Assembly: GCF_000389965.1 (NCBI RefSeq)
Contig: NC_021191.1
Location: 4,713,501 to 4,777,500 of the forward strand
From: Actinoplanes sp. N902-109
GTDB taxonomy: Bacteria; Actinomycetota; Actinomycetes; Mycobacteriales; Micromonosporaceae
Direction of reading: 5' to 3'
DNA length: 64,000 bases
Numbering within the stretch: position 1 is the stretch's first letter; each line of letters starts with the position of its first letter. A model generated the notes under the pieces. The model was not told the origin of the DNA and did not search any database. It saw nothing but the letters and a program-made list of their open reading frames with translations. Position numbers and translations under genes: made by a program. Shown piece by piece: positions 43,695-51,848 of the stretch.

Positions 43695-43928
43695 TCATAG
43701 ATCGTCACCGGAGAGACGTCCATCCAGGCGTGCACGGGTAAGTCCGAGCATGTCGATCAGCCAGCCAGGACCGCCGGTGATTCCCCGTTCGCGCATGAGC
43801 GCGTCAACCTCATCGCGAGTAGCCGAGCCGGTCTGGGCGAAGAAGTCTTCGCAGATTCCGAGCAGCAGTCGCAGCAAGTCGTCGCCGCCGGTGGCGATGG
43901 TGCGCTCGGAATCGACCGCGGCTGGCAT
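43695..43928 (-). CDS. Hypothetical protein, 77 aa (possibly 5'-truncated)
   Basis: ATG 43928 directly abuts the istB remnant. Sequence is a helical DDLLRLLLGICEDFFAQTG region followed by GITGGPGWLIDMLGLTRARL. No motif. The first codons may belong to the junction with the IS21 debris, so the original gene may have been longer. Confidence 0.45.
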   Translation of the reverse strand: MPAAVDSERTIATGGDDLLRLLLGICEDFFAQTGSATRDEVDALMRERGITGGPGWLIDMLGLTRARLDGRLSGDDL

Positions 43929-43931
43929 CCG

Positions 43932-44286
43932 GCGACATTTTCGATGGCGGTGAGCCGGTTCTTAAGGCGGTAGCTGGGTCCGTTGATCGGGACGACGTCG
44001 CAGTGGTGCAGGAGTCGGTCGAGGATGACGGTGGCTAGGACTTCGTCGCCGAAGAACCTGGCCCCATTCGCCGAAGCCTTTATTTGAAGTGAGCAATGTC
44101 GAGCCCTTTTCATACCTTTTTGAGGTGACTTGGAATACCCAGTTGGCCTCGGGTCGTTCGAGCGGCTGATATCCCACTTCATCCACGACCAGGACGTGCG
44201 GTCGCAGGTAGGTGCGCAGTTTGCGGGTGAGCCGGCCGATCGCGTCGGCTGCCTTCAGTTGGCGGACGAGGTCGTCGAGGGTGCGG
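43932..44286 (-). pseudogene. IS21 istB fragment lacking the Walker A half, frameshifted
   Basis: Frame 1 encodes LDDLVRQLKAADAIGRLTRK, HVLVVDEVGYQPLERPEANW and LTSNKGFGEWGQV; near 44058 it shifts to FFGDEVLATVILDRLLHHCD, NGPSYRLKNRL. This is the Walker B half of IstB. The Walker A part was removed by the same deletion that removed the end of istA upstream. Confidence 0.85.
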
Positions 44287-45290
44287 TCGCCCGGATCTCC
44301 ACCAACTGCCGGTGCCGGACCCGACGCGCGGGCACCGAGTAGAGGTTGCCGGCGTAGGCGACCAGGCAGTCCTTGCCGACGTGCCGTAGATACCGGTCGG
44401 CAACGACATACGGTTTGGCCGGAATCGGGCGCAGTGCCTCGTGGTCGCGGATCGCGCGGACCCCGATGATCTCGCCGTGAGTGCGGTGCCGCAGCCCTCG
44501 ACGTTGCGGCACCCACGGCAGGAAGGCGGCGTCGATCTCCTCCAGCGAGGAGAACGCCCGGCCGGCCAGGACGTGATCCCGCACGATGGTGATCTGCCGT
44601 TCGACCCGGCCTTTCCCGGTCGGCCGGTAGGCGGCCAGGACGTCGATGGCGAAGTCGTAGTGCCCGGCGAACGCGACCGCCTGACCGGGCGCGACGTGCC
44701 GCCGGACCACAGTCTTGGTGCGGTCGTAGACGATCGAGCCGGGAACCCCGCCGAAATGCTGAAATGCCAGCCGATGAGCGCCCCAGAACGCGGCCGGGTC
44801 CTGGCTGGTGGTGAAGCAGCAGAACGGATCCCGCGAATACGACAGCACCATGTGGAACGAGTAGACCTTCGGAATCCCGACGTGCGCGAGGATGGCGCCC
44901 TCGTCACCCCAGTCGACCTGGGCCTGAGCGCCCGGGATGACCTCGAACCGGCGGTGCAACCCGGCCAACTGGTCCGGGCTGATCCCCAGCTCGGCCGCGA
45001 CCCGGGGCCGGGCCTGCTGCAGATAGATCTTCACCCGCTGGTAGTCACCGGTGAACCCGTACTGATCGACCAGCCGCTCGTGGATCACCGTGCCCTTAAG
45101 CAGCAACTCCGCCCGCAGTCACGCATCCACGATATGGGCGAACGCGTCGATCACCTGCCCCCGAGCCGGCCGACCTCGCCGCTTCGGCGGCATCAGATCA
45201 GCCCCGCCCGCGGTCAGATACTTCTTAACCGTCCGCCAGTTCAGGCCCGTCTCGCGAGCGATCTCCGACACGCTCGCACCGGAGGCGAAG
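44280..45290 (-). pseudogene. Second IS21 istA, fused to istB by deletion, internal stop
   Basis: From ASVSEIARETGLNWRTVKKY (45290) through HIVDA, a TGA at 45119-45121 where Trp is expected, then LLLKGTVIHERLVDQYGFTG, AQVDWGDEGAILAHVG, GGVPGSIVYDRTKTVV, TGKGRVERQITIVRDH and YAGNLYSVPARRVRH. The catalytic DDE core is there, but the reading frame is broken by the stop, and the C-terminal tail is lost at about 44285, where istB sequence begins. The very N-terminus is missing at the junction with the other istA. Confidence 0.85.
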
Positions 45291-45811
45291 ATCCGGTGGA
45301 CGGCTTTGCCGGAGAACGACATCCGGAACGCGAACAGCATGCAGGTGACCGACTCGCCTCGCAGGTTGATCGCGACCTCGCCGAAGTCGACCTCCGCCTC
45401 AGCGCCGGGCCGGTGGGTCTGCGGGAAGAACACCTTGACCGGGCCGCGCCCAGCCTCCGATCTGATCGTCGGCTTGCGGTCCGCGACGTAGGTCCGCACG
45501 ACCTGGTAAAAGATGTCAGCCATGTCGTGTTCGTCGAGCAGCCGGTGGTAAATCCGTCTCACCGTGTGCCGCTGCTTGCGGGGCGCGTCGAGATCAGCTC
45601 GCAGAATCTCATCGATCGCCGGCTTGAACGGATTGAGCTTCGATCCCCGCGACGGCATCGCCTTGCGCGGCGGCGGTAATGCCGACACCGCGGCCGCGCT
45701 GACCGTCCGTCGGCCGACGCGATATCTGTCCTCGACGGCCCGGCCCGACATCCCCGCAGCGAGATTGCGGCGGATCGCCGCGAACAGCTCGATCTTCGAC
45801 ATCCGCGGCAT
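45266..45811 (-). pseudogene. IS21 istA, N-terminal half (other half at 39.9-40.8 kb)
   Basis: Starts MPRMSKIELFAAIRRNLAAG, an HTH region, then HRPGAEAEVDFGEVAINLRG (first catalytic Asp) and CMLFAFRMSFSGKAVHRIFA, where it switches without a stop into the second element's HTH (ASVSEIARE). The expected continuation, beginning just before VPTGKVRYDNLR, is found at 40815, about 4.4 kb away on the same strand and in the right order. Confidence 0.85.
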
Positions 45812-45858
45812 CGGCCGGCCTCCGTCTCGGGTCAGCCGATGCTCCCACCGCCCCGGGC

Positions 45859-45931
45859 GGTGTCGAAACTCGCGGACATCGCATCCATCCGATCAAGCGT
45901 CCACCTCTCGTGGTGTCGAAACTGACGGACA
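45859..45931. repeat. IS21 terminal repeats
   Basis: ggtgtcgaaactcgcggaca (45859-45878) and ggtgtcgaaactgacggaca (45912-45931), 53 bp apart, upstream of istA. Repeated ends of this kind, starting TGTCCGTCAGTTTCGACA on the element strand, are usual at IS21 termini. A shorter copy (ggtgtcgaaact) is at 46634-46645. No matching end was recognised near 39.7 kb. Confidence 0.65.
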
Positions 45932-45984
45932 AACGCCATGTCAGAGCAGGTCCGACTCAAGGTTCCGGGGCGAAGAGATAGCGC

Positions 45985-46593
45985 TCAAGAGCCGGATCGG
46001 TCCGTGCCGCCGACGGCTGTCCGGGCGGCCCGCTCGATCGTCGCCCAGTGTGTCGCGCGGGCCGCCGTGTCGATCGGCTCCTCATACTCAGCCATCACCC
46101 CGGTCCGACCGTCGAGCTGCTCACGCAGGATGTCGGCGTGGCCGGCATGCCGGGTGGTGTCCTGCAAGACGTGGACCATCATGGTGAACAGCTTCACCTC
46201 GGGGCTCGGCCACCACGGCACGTGGCCCAAGGCGTCGATGGGGAGCTCTTCGATCGTCGCGTCTGCATGGTCCCAAGCACGTCGGTAGAAACCGACAACC
46301 TGCTCGCGCGTCTCATCCGGTGCTACCCACAGATCGCTGCCGTCCGCGTCCTGCCAGCGCGGTAGCGACTCCGGGAACGGGCGGGCGAAGATCTCACCCA
46401 GGTACCTGGCCTCCCAGGTCGCCATGTGTTTGACCAGCCCGAGAAGGTTGGTCCCGGTCACCGTCAGGGGACGTCGAATGTCGTACTCGGACAGGCCGTC
46501 GAGCTTCCACACCAGTGCCTCACGGGTCACCTTGAGCTGGCGGTGCAGGTAGTCCTTCGCGAAGTCATCGATCACGGGACACGAGCTTGCCAC
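45985..46593 (-). CDS. DinB-family protein (DUF664)
   Basis: 202 residues from GTG 46593 (an internal GTG at 46575 is possible). Four-helix DinB fold with the three-histidine metal site suggested by LLGLVKHMATWEARYLGEIF and the later VLQDTTRHAGHADILREQL. Many actinobacterial members are thiol-dependent (mycothiol/bacillithiol) transferases; the activity of this one is unknown. It marks the return to chromosomal sequence after the IS region. Confidence 0.88.
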   Translation of the reverse strand: MASSCPVIDDFAKDYLHRQLKVTREALVWKLDGLSEYDIRRPLTVTGTNLLGLVKHMATWEARYLGEIFARPFPESLPRWQDADGSDLWVAPDETREQVVGFYRRAWDHADATIEELPIDALGHVPWWPSPEVKLFTMMVHVLQDTTRHAGHADILREQLDGRTGVMAEYEEPIDTAARATHWATIERAARTAVGGTDRSGS

Positions 46594-46768
46594 GCGGCAC
46601 CACGATGATCCGCCCCGAACCTCACCAATCTATGGTGTCGAAACTGGTGTTCATCCGGTGCCCGGACCCGCGGAGACAGCCCTTCGCCGAACAGGTCGGC
46701 GGGCACGGTCCGGAGCACCGAACGCCCCTGCCCGCATCGAGTCGGCAGGCTGTGATGTGCTGCCCGTC

Positions 46769-47122
46769 ATGAACGCTGAGGAGGCCGACCGGCCCGTCTC
46801 CATCCCGTTGGACGCGGCCATCAGAACCGCCCGGCTCCTGGAGAGCATCGTCATCTCGCTGGACCGGATCGGCTCCCAGGCAGCAGACGGTGAGGCCGAC
46901 GCGGACACGCTCGACCAGTTCGTGACCGAATGGCTCGTCGGACCACGTCTCTCCCGTGCCCGTTCGGTGCTGTGGGGCGCCATCACAGAGGTGATCGGCG
47001 AGGAGAGGACCGAGGCCATCGCCGCATCGACACCCTGCTTCCCCGACCCTGTTCCGGAAGAGGTACACACGCTTCGCGAGGAGTTAGAAACGTGGAACGC
47101 GACGCAGCCCGGCGACGCCTGA
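46769..47122 (+). CDS. Hypothetical protein, 117 aa
   Basis: ATG 46769; in-frame codons extend to 46658, but the segment before 46769 reads like non-coding Arg/Ala-rich sequence. Predicted helical: IPLDAAIRTARLLESIVISL, DQFVTEWLVGPRLSRARSVL. Acidic overall. No motif recognised and no clear ribosome site. Convergent with the DUF1152 gene. Confidence 0.5.
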   Translation: MNAEEADRPVSIPLDAAIRTARLLESIVISLDRIGSQAADGEADADTLDQFVTEWLVGPRLSRARSVLWGAITEVIGEERTEAIAASTPCFPDPVPEEVHTLREELETWNATQPGDA

Positions 47123-47214
47123 CCACGCGCCCGGCCGACCGCTTCGGACAGGTGGCCGGGCACCTCGTCGCGGACACTGCGGCCCAGGTCCCGTCCCTCC
47201 GGCCTCGACGATCG

Positions 47215-48171
47215 TCAGTGCGGGAACGCCCGCGGGATCCGGGGTGAGATCTCCTCGCGGAAGGCGGTGATGCGCGAGGTGACCTGACGCCGGCCCCAGG
47301 TGTGCTCGATGCGGTCCAGGTAGAGGCAGCGGGCGGCCAGCATGTCCAGGTCGACCGTGAAGTACATGGCCATCAGCGGGTTGACGAACAACGCGCTGCC
47401 GCTGGTGCGCTGGGTGAACTGCACGTCGCCGAACGCGCCCCGGGTGGCGGCGGCGATCTGGCCGTGCACGATGCTCGGGCGCTTGGGGGTGGCGGCCTGT
47501 GCGTCGGCGACGGCGTCGCGGTAGAGCGTGGCCTCGCGACTCGTGCCGGGGATCGACAGGGCGCCGAGGTAGCCGCCGTCGCGGTCCAGGGCGGCCAGGT
47601 TCTCCAGCACCTCGACGTGGTTGACGCCGTCGTGGGCGTCGATCCCGAAGCCGAGACAGGTCACCAGCTTGATCGGTACGTCCAGGCCGGCGACCGCGGC
47701 GAGGCTGGTGATGTCCTCGACCGGCGTGCCCAGGTTGCTCTCGTCGCCGCGCAGCAGGATGTCCGTGCCGCCGTCGACCAGCACGATCGCATCGATGCCC
47801 AGGCTGTCCACGAGGTGGCGGTAGGCGTCGCGCAGCCGTTCGACGCCCAGCGGCGGGAACGCGTGCACCGTCGACGGCAGGTCGTGCGCCGCCAGCCAGC
47901 GGGCGAGCGTACGTTCCGGGAAGTACCAGTCGGTGCTCGCCGAGGTGGGAGTCACCGCCGCGACGTTCTCGGCCACCCAGTCGGCACGGTCGAGCCGTTC
48001 GAGTTCGGAGAAGGACACGTTCGCCAGGTGCACCCGGGCACCGCGCTCCTGCAGGGCCAAGGCGAGGGGCAGGCCGGCGTAGACGTCGAACCCGCCGCCC
48101 GCACCGGCGACGAGCACGTGGCGGGCCGGGGCCAGGGCCGCGAACAACGGCGGCACGGTCAACGAGAACAC
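47215..48171 (-). CDS. DUF1152 family protein
   Basis: 318 residues from GTG 48171. Glycine-rich VLVAGAGGGFDVYAGLPLAL near the N-terminus, VLVDGGTDILLRGDESNLGT in the middle and GTSREATLYRDAVADAQ later are characteristic of DUF1152, a family of unknown function with a nucleotide-binding-like fold. The AraC-type regulator is upstream on the same strand (22 bp), so it may control or share its transcript. Confidence 0.88.
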   Translation of the reverse strand: MFSLTVPPLFAALAPARHVLVAGAGGGFDVYAGLPLALALQERGARVHLANVSFSELERLDRADWVAENVAAVTPTSASTDWYFPERTLARWLAAHDLPSTVHAFPPLGVERLRDAYRHLVDSLGIDAIVLVDGGTDILLRGDESNLGTPVEDITSLAAVAGLDVPIKLVTCLGFGIDAHDGVNHVEVLENLAALDRDGGYLGALSIPGTSREATLYRDAVADAQAATPKRPSIVHGQIAAATRGAFGDVQFTQRTSGSALFVNPLMAMYFTVDLDMLAARCLYLDRIEHTWGRRQVTSRITAFREEISPRIPRAFPH

Positions 48172-48192
48172 GCCTCATGATCGCGCACCGGT

Positions 48193-49209
48193 TCAACCGC
48201 GGTCGCGCAGGGTTTCCGACGGGGAGACGCCGTAGCGGTCGCGGTAGGCACCGGCGAAGCGGCCGAGGTGGGTGAAGCCCCAGCGGTGCGCCACCTCGGA
48301 GACGCTGACCTCGCCGCGGTCGGAGCGCAGCAGTTCCGCGTGGACCCCTTCGAGGCGCAACCGCCGCAGGTAGGTCAGCGGTGACACCCCGACGTGACGG
48401 CGGAACGACTCCTGCAGCACGCGCACGCCGACACCGGCGATCGAGGCGAGCTCGTGGGCGGTGAAGGCGCGGTCCGGTTCGGCGTGCATGGCGTCCAGGG
48501 CGCGTTTGACCGGGCGCGGGCGGCGGGCGGTGGGCAACCCGGCCGCCTCGGCGCCGTCGGGTTGTTCCACCGCGGTGGCCAGGGTGGTGATGGCCAGATC
48601 GCTCCAGCGGCTCAGCAGCCGGGGCAACGAGGTCAGCCCGTCGGGTTCGCGGATCTCGCTGTGCAGCAGCCGGATCAGGCCCATCCAACTGCGCCCGGCC
48701 CCGCCGGCCAGGCCGAACGTGGCGCCCAGCGTCGGCGGTGCCGGCGTGGGCAGCTCCTGCACGGCCAGTTCGCGCTCGAACACGAGCCGGTCCACTTTGA
48801 CGTTGACGGCGCGGCAGTCGGCCGACCAGCGCAGCTCGATCTCGCCACCGGGCTGGAACACCGCGGCCCGGCCGGGGTCGGCGGTGGTGGCCACGCCCCG
48901 GTGCAGCACGTGCACCGCGCCGGTCAGCGGGGCCAGCACGTGGTAGGCCGTACGCAGGTCGTTGAGTTCCGCGCAGACCTCCACACCATAGCTGACCTCG
49001 CCGAAGGTCATCGGGCCGAGCTGCACCACGTCCGCGAAGAAGGCCAGGCCGGCGGCGTCCCCGGTGGGCTTCATCCGGAGCGGCCCGTAGAACATCCGCC
49101 GGCAGAACGCGCTGGCCTCGTCGAAGTCCCCGGTGCGGAGGACGGCGCGCGCGGAGGTCTGCGTACCCGGGGGTTCCCGGGTGATCACGGCTGCCGCTGC
49201 CGTTTCCAT
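48193..49209 (-). CDS. AraC-family transcriptional regulator
   Basis: 338 residues from ATG 49209; a GTG at 49239 is an alternative. N-terminal AraC-binding-like sensor domain (about 20-190), C-terminal double HTH (about 235-335): FTAHELASIAGVGVRVLQES, HVGVSPLTYLRRLRLEGVHA, VSEVAHRWGFTHLGRFAGAY. Similar to regulators of amino-alcohol or stress genes. Likely target is the downstream DUF1152 gene, by proximity only. Confidence 0.9.
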   Translation of the reverse strand: METAAAAVITREPPGTQTSARAVLRTGDFDEASAFCRRMFYGPLRMKPTGDAAGLAFFADVVQLGPMTFGEVSYGVEVCAELNDLRTAYHVLAPLTGAVHVLHRGVATTADPGRAAVFQPGGEIELRWSADCRAVNVKVDRLVFERELAVQELPTPAPPTLGATFGLAGGAGRSWMGLIRLLHSEIREPDGLTSLPRLLSRWSDLAITTLATAVEQPDGAEAAGLPTARRPRPVKRALDAMHAEPDRAFTAHELASIAGVGVRVLQESFRRHVGVSPLTYLRRLRLEGVHAELLRSDRGEVSVSEVAHRWGFTHLGRFAGAYRDRYGVSPSETLRDRG

Positions 49210-49245
49210 GCCGTCACCATAGACCGGCAGCGGCCTCACCGGCAG

Positions 49246-49584
49246 TTACGATTTGGCCTGCTCGGGCCAGGAGTACTCGGTCACCGCGCCACCCGCGACA
49301 TCCACTTCGGCCAGTGGGGTGACGGGGTCCCGCCACACCACGTACCGACCGGCGGGCAGGCTGTCCAGCACCACGCTGAAGCGCACCCCGTCGCGCACGT
49401 AGCGGGCGCGCACTGCCGCGTGGGTGCGCGCCGCCGGGTCCTCGACCGGGCTGACCTCGATCTCGTGGCCGTGCAGGCCGCCCGGGGTGTGGATGACCAG
49501 CGCCCCGATCCCGGCGCCGATGTTGAGCACGACCGTGCCCTGCCCGGACGGCGCGAGGGTGTGGTGGTGCACGCCGACGCTCAC
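49246..49584 (-). CDS. Small protein coupled to DUF4331, 112 aa
   Basis: GTG 49584 overlaps the DUF4331 stop (GTGA). Predicted all-beta: GTVVLNIGAGIGALVIHTPG, GHEIEVSPVEDP, RFSVVLDSLPAGRYVVWRD, EVDVAGGAVTEYSWP. No signal peptide. The pattern resembles small beta proteins found with metal-trafficking genes, though that is from memory and uncertain. Third gene of the Tat/DUF4331 operon. Confidence 0.75.
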   Translation of the reverse strand: MSVGVHHHTLAPSGQGTVVLNIGAGIGALVIHTPGGLHGHEIEVSPVEDPAARTHAAVRARYVRDGVRFSVVLDSLPAGRYVVWRDPVTPLAEVDVAGGAVTEYSWPEQAKS

Positions 49585-50984
49585 TTCGCGGCCTCCGGGT
49601 TGTCGAAACCGTCGAACGGTACGCCCAGGAAGGGGAATTTCTTGAGCAGCTTGGAACTGACGTCCTTGGCGGTCAGCCCCTGCTCGACCAGCGCCGCGGC
49701 GGCGTCGGGCTTGAACTTCTCGTCGACCAGCGGCACGGTCACCCCGGCGATGGCGCGCAGCGAGATGGACACCACGTCGTCGGCCAGCCGGCGCCCGTTG
49801 GGGAACCCGGCCAGGTCGCCGCCGAGCAGGCCGAAGGCGTTCTCGTCCTTGGCCGGCGGCACCGCGGTGTTGAGCCGCAGCATGTCGGCCTGGGTCTCGC
49901 CGGTGCTGTTCTGGAAGTCGTCGATCAGCCCGTCCGGGATGCCGGTGAGCAGGATCGCCACCAGGTCGGCCCGGGGGTGCTTGCTCTTGTTGAGCTCGGC
50001 CAGGTTGTCGAACAGGCCCGGGTAGAGCACCGGCAGCAGCGCGGCGAGCTCGGGCTGCTCGACGAACTCGGCGAACCGCTTGTCCTCGCTGGGCGGCAGG
50101 CTGTTCCACAGGTCCTTCTGCGCCATCGGCACGATGACCTCGTTGAACAGCGGGTTGCCGAGCCGCGACACCTGCACCTGCGGGCCCACGTACACGTCGT
50201 CGTCGTTCTTGCCGCCGTGGCGCACCTGCACCTGGCGCCGCGAGGCCGACGTCCACACCCCGATGACCGCGCCCGGGTCGCGTCCGCGCACCTTCTTCTT
50301 GCCGTCCTTGCGCACCATGTGCAGCGGCACCTGGATGGCGATGCTGTGCACGTTCATCTTGTCGGTGGCGTTGACCGCCTTGCCCGCGTAGTTGAACAGC
50401 TTCTGGCCGACCAGGTGCTTGTCCTGGAACGGGCGCAGCGTACCGAGGTCGAAGATGGCACCGAGGTCGACGAAGAACGGGTCGGCACGCTGCCCGGCGA
50501 ACACCTTCTCGCCGCTCTTGAGCTTGTGCACCGCGTCGTCGGCGAGCTTGCCGTAGTCCGGGATGGACAGCGGGCCGACGTTGCACGGCGGGCACGGCAG
50601 CTTCTCGGCGAGCACGGTGTGCTTGCCGCTCTCGTCGACCCGGGTGACCGAGTAGAACTGCCGCCGGTTCCAGTTCTCGCTGTCCAGCGACTCGATCGGC
50701 CCGGTGTTGTAGAGGAAGGTACGGTCGTTGCGCAGCTCGGTGCGGAACCGGAACTGGTACGTCAGGTCCGGGCGCCCGTCGCCGTTCTTGTCGACGTGGA
50801 TCTCGTAGAGCACGTCGTCACCGAACTCGAAGAAGTTCGGGCCGCTCGCGGGGAGCTGCAGCGGCACGTAGTTCGCGATCAGCGTGACCGTGTCGTGGTC
50901 GTCGGGGCTGACGAACGCGTACAGGTCGGCGCTGTCGGCAACCGGGTCCTTGCTGATCTCGGGTGCTTCGCGGTGCGAGGACAT
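49581..50984 (-). CDS. DUF4331 family protein
   Basis: 467 residues. MSSHREAPEISKDPVADSAD then LYAFVSPDDHDTVTLIANYV is the hallmark N-terminus; DVLYEIHVDKNGDGRPDLTY contains an EF-hand-like DKNGDGRPD loop that may bind calcium. The C-terminal part has RADLVAILLTGIPDGL and NAFGLLGGDLAGFPNGRRLA. No signal peptide is visible. Function of the family is unknown. It lies 2 bp after the Tat-signal protein gene and overlaps the small beta protein gene by 4 bp. Confidence 0.9.
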   Translation of the reverse strand: MSSHREAPEISKDPVADSADLYAFVSPDDHDTVTLIANYVPLQLPASGPNFFEFGDDVLYEIHVDKNGDGRPDLTYQFRFRTELRNDRTFLYNTGPIESLDSENWNRRQFYSVTRVDESGKHTVLAEKLPCPPCNVGPLSIPDYGKLADDAVHKLKSGEKVFAGQRADPFFVDLGAIFDLGTLRPFQDKHLVGQKLFNYAGKAVNATDKMNVHSIAIQVPLHMVRKDGKKKVRGRDPGAVIGVWTSASRRQVQVRHGGKNDDDVYVGPQVQVSRLGNPLFNEVIVPMAQKDLWNSLPPSEDKRFAEFVEQPELAALLPVLYPGLFDNLAELNKSKHPRADLVAILLTGIPDGLIDDFQNSTGETQADMLRLNTAVPPAKDENAFGLLGGDLAGFPNGRRLADDVVSISLRAIAGVTVPLVDEKFKPDAAAALVEQGLTAKDVSSKLLKKFPFLGVPFDGFDNPEAAK

Positions 50985-50986
50985 CC

Positions 50987-51268
50987 TCAGCCCTTCTTGA
51001 CGGCTTTGAGCAGCTTCTTGGCCAGGTCGGCGTCCGTGATGGTGTGCTTGGAGCCGCCGGTGAAAACGTCGAACGTGCCCTTCTTGGCGTCGCGCAGGGA
51101 GACGACCAGCGGCGCGCCGTCGTCAGCCCCGGGCTCGCGCTCGCCGGCCAGGCTCAGCCCGGCGACGCCGGCGGTGGTGGCGCCCACCCCGACCGTCGCA
51201 GCGATGGCCAGAACCCGGCGGCGGGAGAATCGGTTGGCGCCTCGCGTGCCGTAACGCACAGGACTCAT
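50987..51268 (-). CDS. Tat-exported small protein, 93 aa
   Basis: N-terminal NRFSRRRVLAIAATVGVGAT is a twin-arginine signal (S-R-R-x-hydrophobic). The mature part is about 50 residues: PLVVSLRDAKKGTFDVFTG, then DADLAKKLLKAVKKG. No enzyme motif; it could be an exported cofactor-binding or partner subunit. First gene of a three-gene operon with DUF4331 and the small beta protein. Upstream, TGAACC and CGTA separated by about 16 bases (minus strand) resemble an ECF sigma-factor promoter. Confidence 0.8.
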   Translation of the reverse strand: MSPVRYGTRGANRFSRRRVLAIAATVGVGATTAGVAGLSLAGEREPGADDGAPLVVSLRDAKKGTFDVFTGGSKHTITDADLAKKLLKAVKKG

Positions 51269-51374
51269 GCTCGACCCTTCGTCAGAAATCGGGTGCCGGT
51301 GCCCCGGACAGCCATCAGTACGAGACGATCAACTCAGGGGTTCAAAGCTTTTTTTCAGGAAAGGTTTTCCACAG

Positions 51375-51848
51375 GTGCCAGCCCAGGATTTCGCCATCAC
51401 GTTCGAGGTCGCCGCCGCGCCCGCCGCCGTGTACGCGCACCTCAGCGATCCGCAGAGCTACATCGGCCTGTCGCCGCTGGTGGTGGCCGTGCGCGAGGTC
51501 CACACCGAGCCGGGGCGGGTGCGCTACACGGCGATCGAGCGGTTCCCGATCGGACCGTTGCACTGGGACAACCCGCTGCGGGTCGTGATGACCTTCCCGG
51601 AGCCGGGGCAGCGGCTGGTCAGCGACGTGCACAGCCCCGGCTGGGTGCACCTGGTGGCGGCCACGGACCTGGTGGCGATCCCCACCGGGACCCGGGTCAC
51701 CGAGAGCGTGCACGTGACGTACCCCTGGCTGCTGGGGTCGTTCGTGCTCGGCCAGGCCCGGTCCGTACAGCGCAAGAGGGCGGCCGAACTCACCCGCAGG
51801 ATGTCAGGAACGTCGTCAGCGCCCGCCGGTACGGCTCCACCGTCGTGA
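51375..51848 (+). CDS. SRPBCC-family protein
   Basis: 157 residues from GTG 51375, preceded by AGGAAAGG. FAITFEVAAAPAAVYAHLSD, then RYTAIERFPIGPLHWDNPLR and GTRVTESVHVTYPWLLGSFV are a START/SRPBCC helix-grip pattern. Ligand unknown. Divergent from the Tat/DUF4331 operon; its last 59 bp overlap the convergent M20 peptidase gene. Confidence 0.8.
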   Translation: MPAQDFAITFEVAAAPAAVYAHLSDPQSYIGLSPLVVAVREVHTEPGRVRYTAIERFPIGPLHWDNPLRVVMTFPEPGQRLVSDVHSPGWVHLVAATDLVAIPTGTRVTESVHVTYPWLLGSFVLGQARSVQRKRAAELTRRMSGTSSAPAGTAPPS

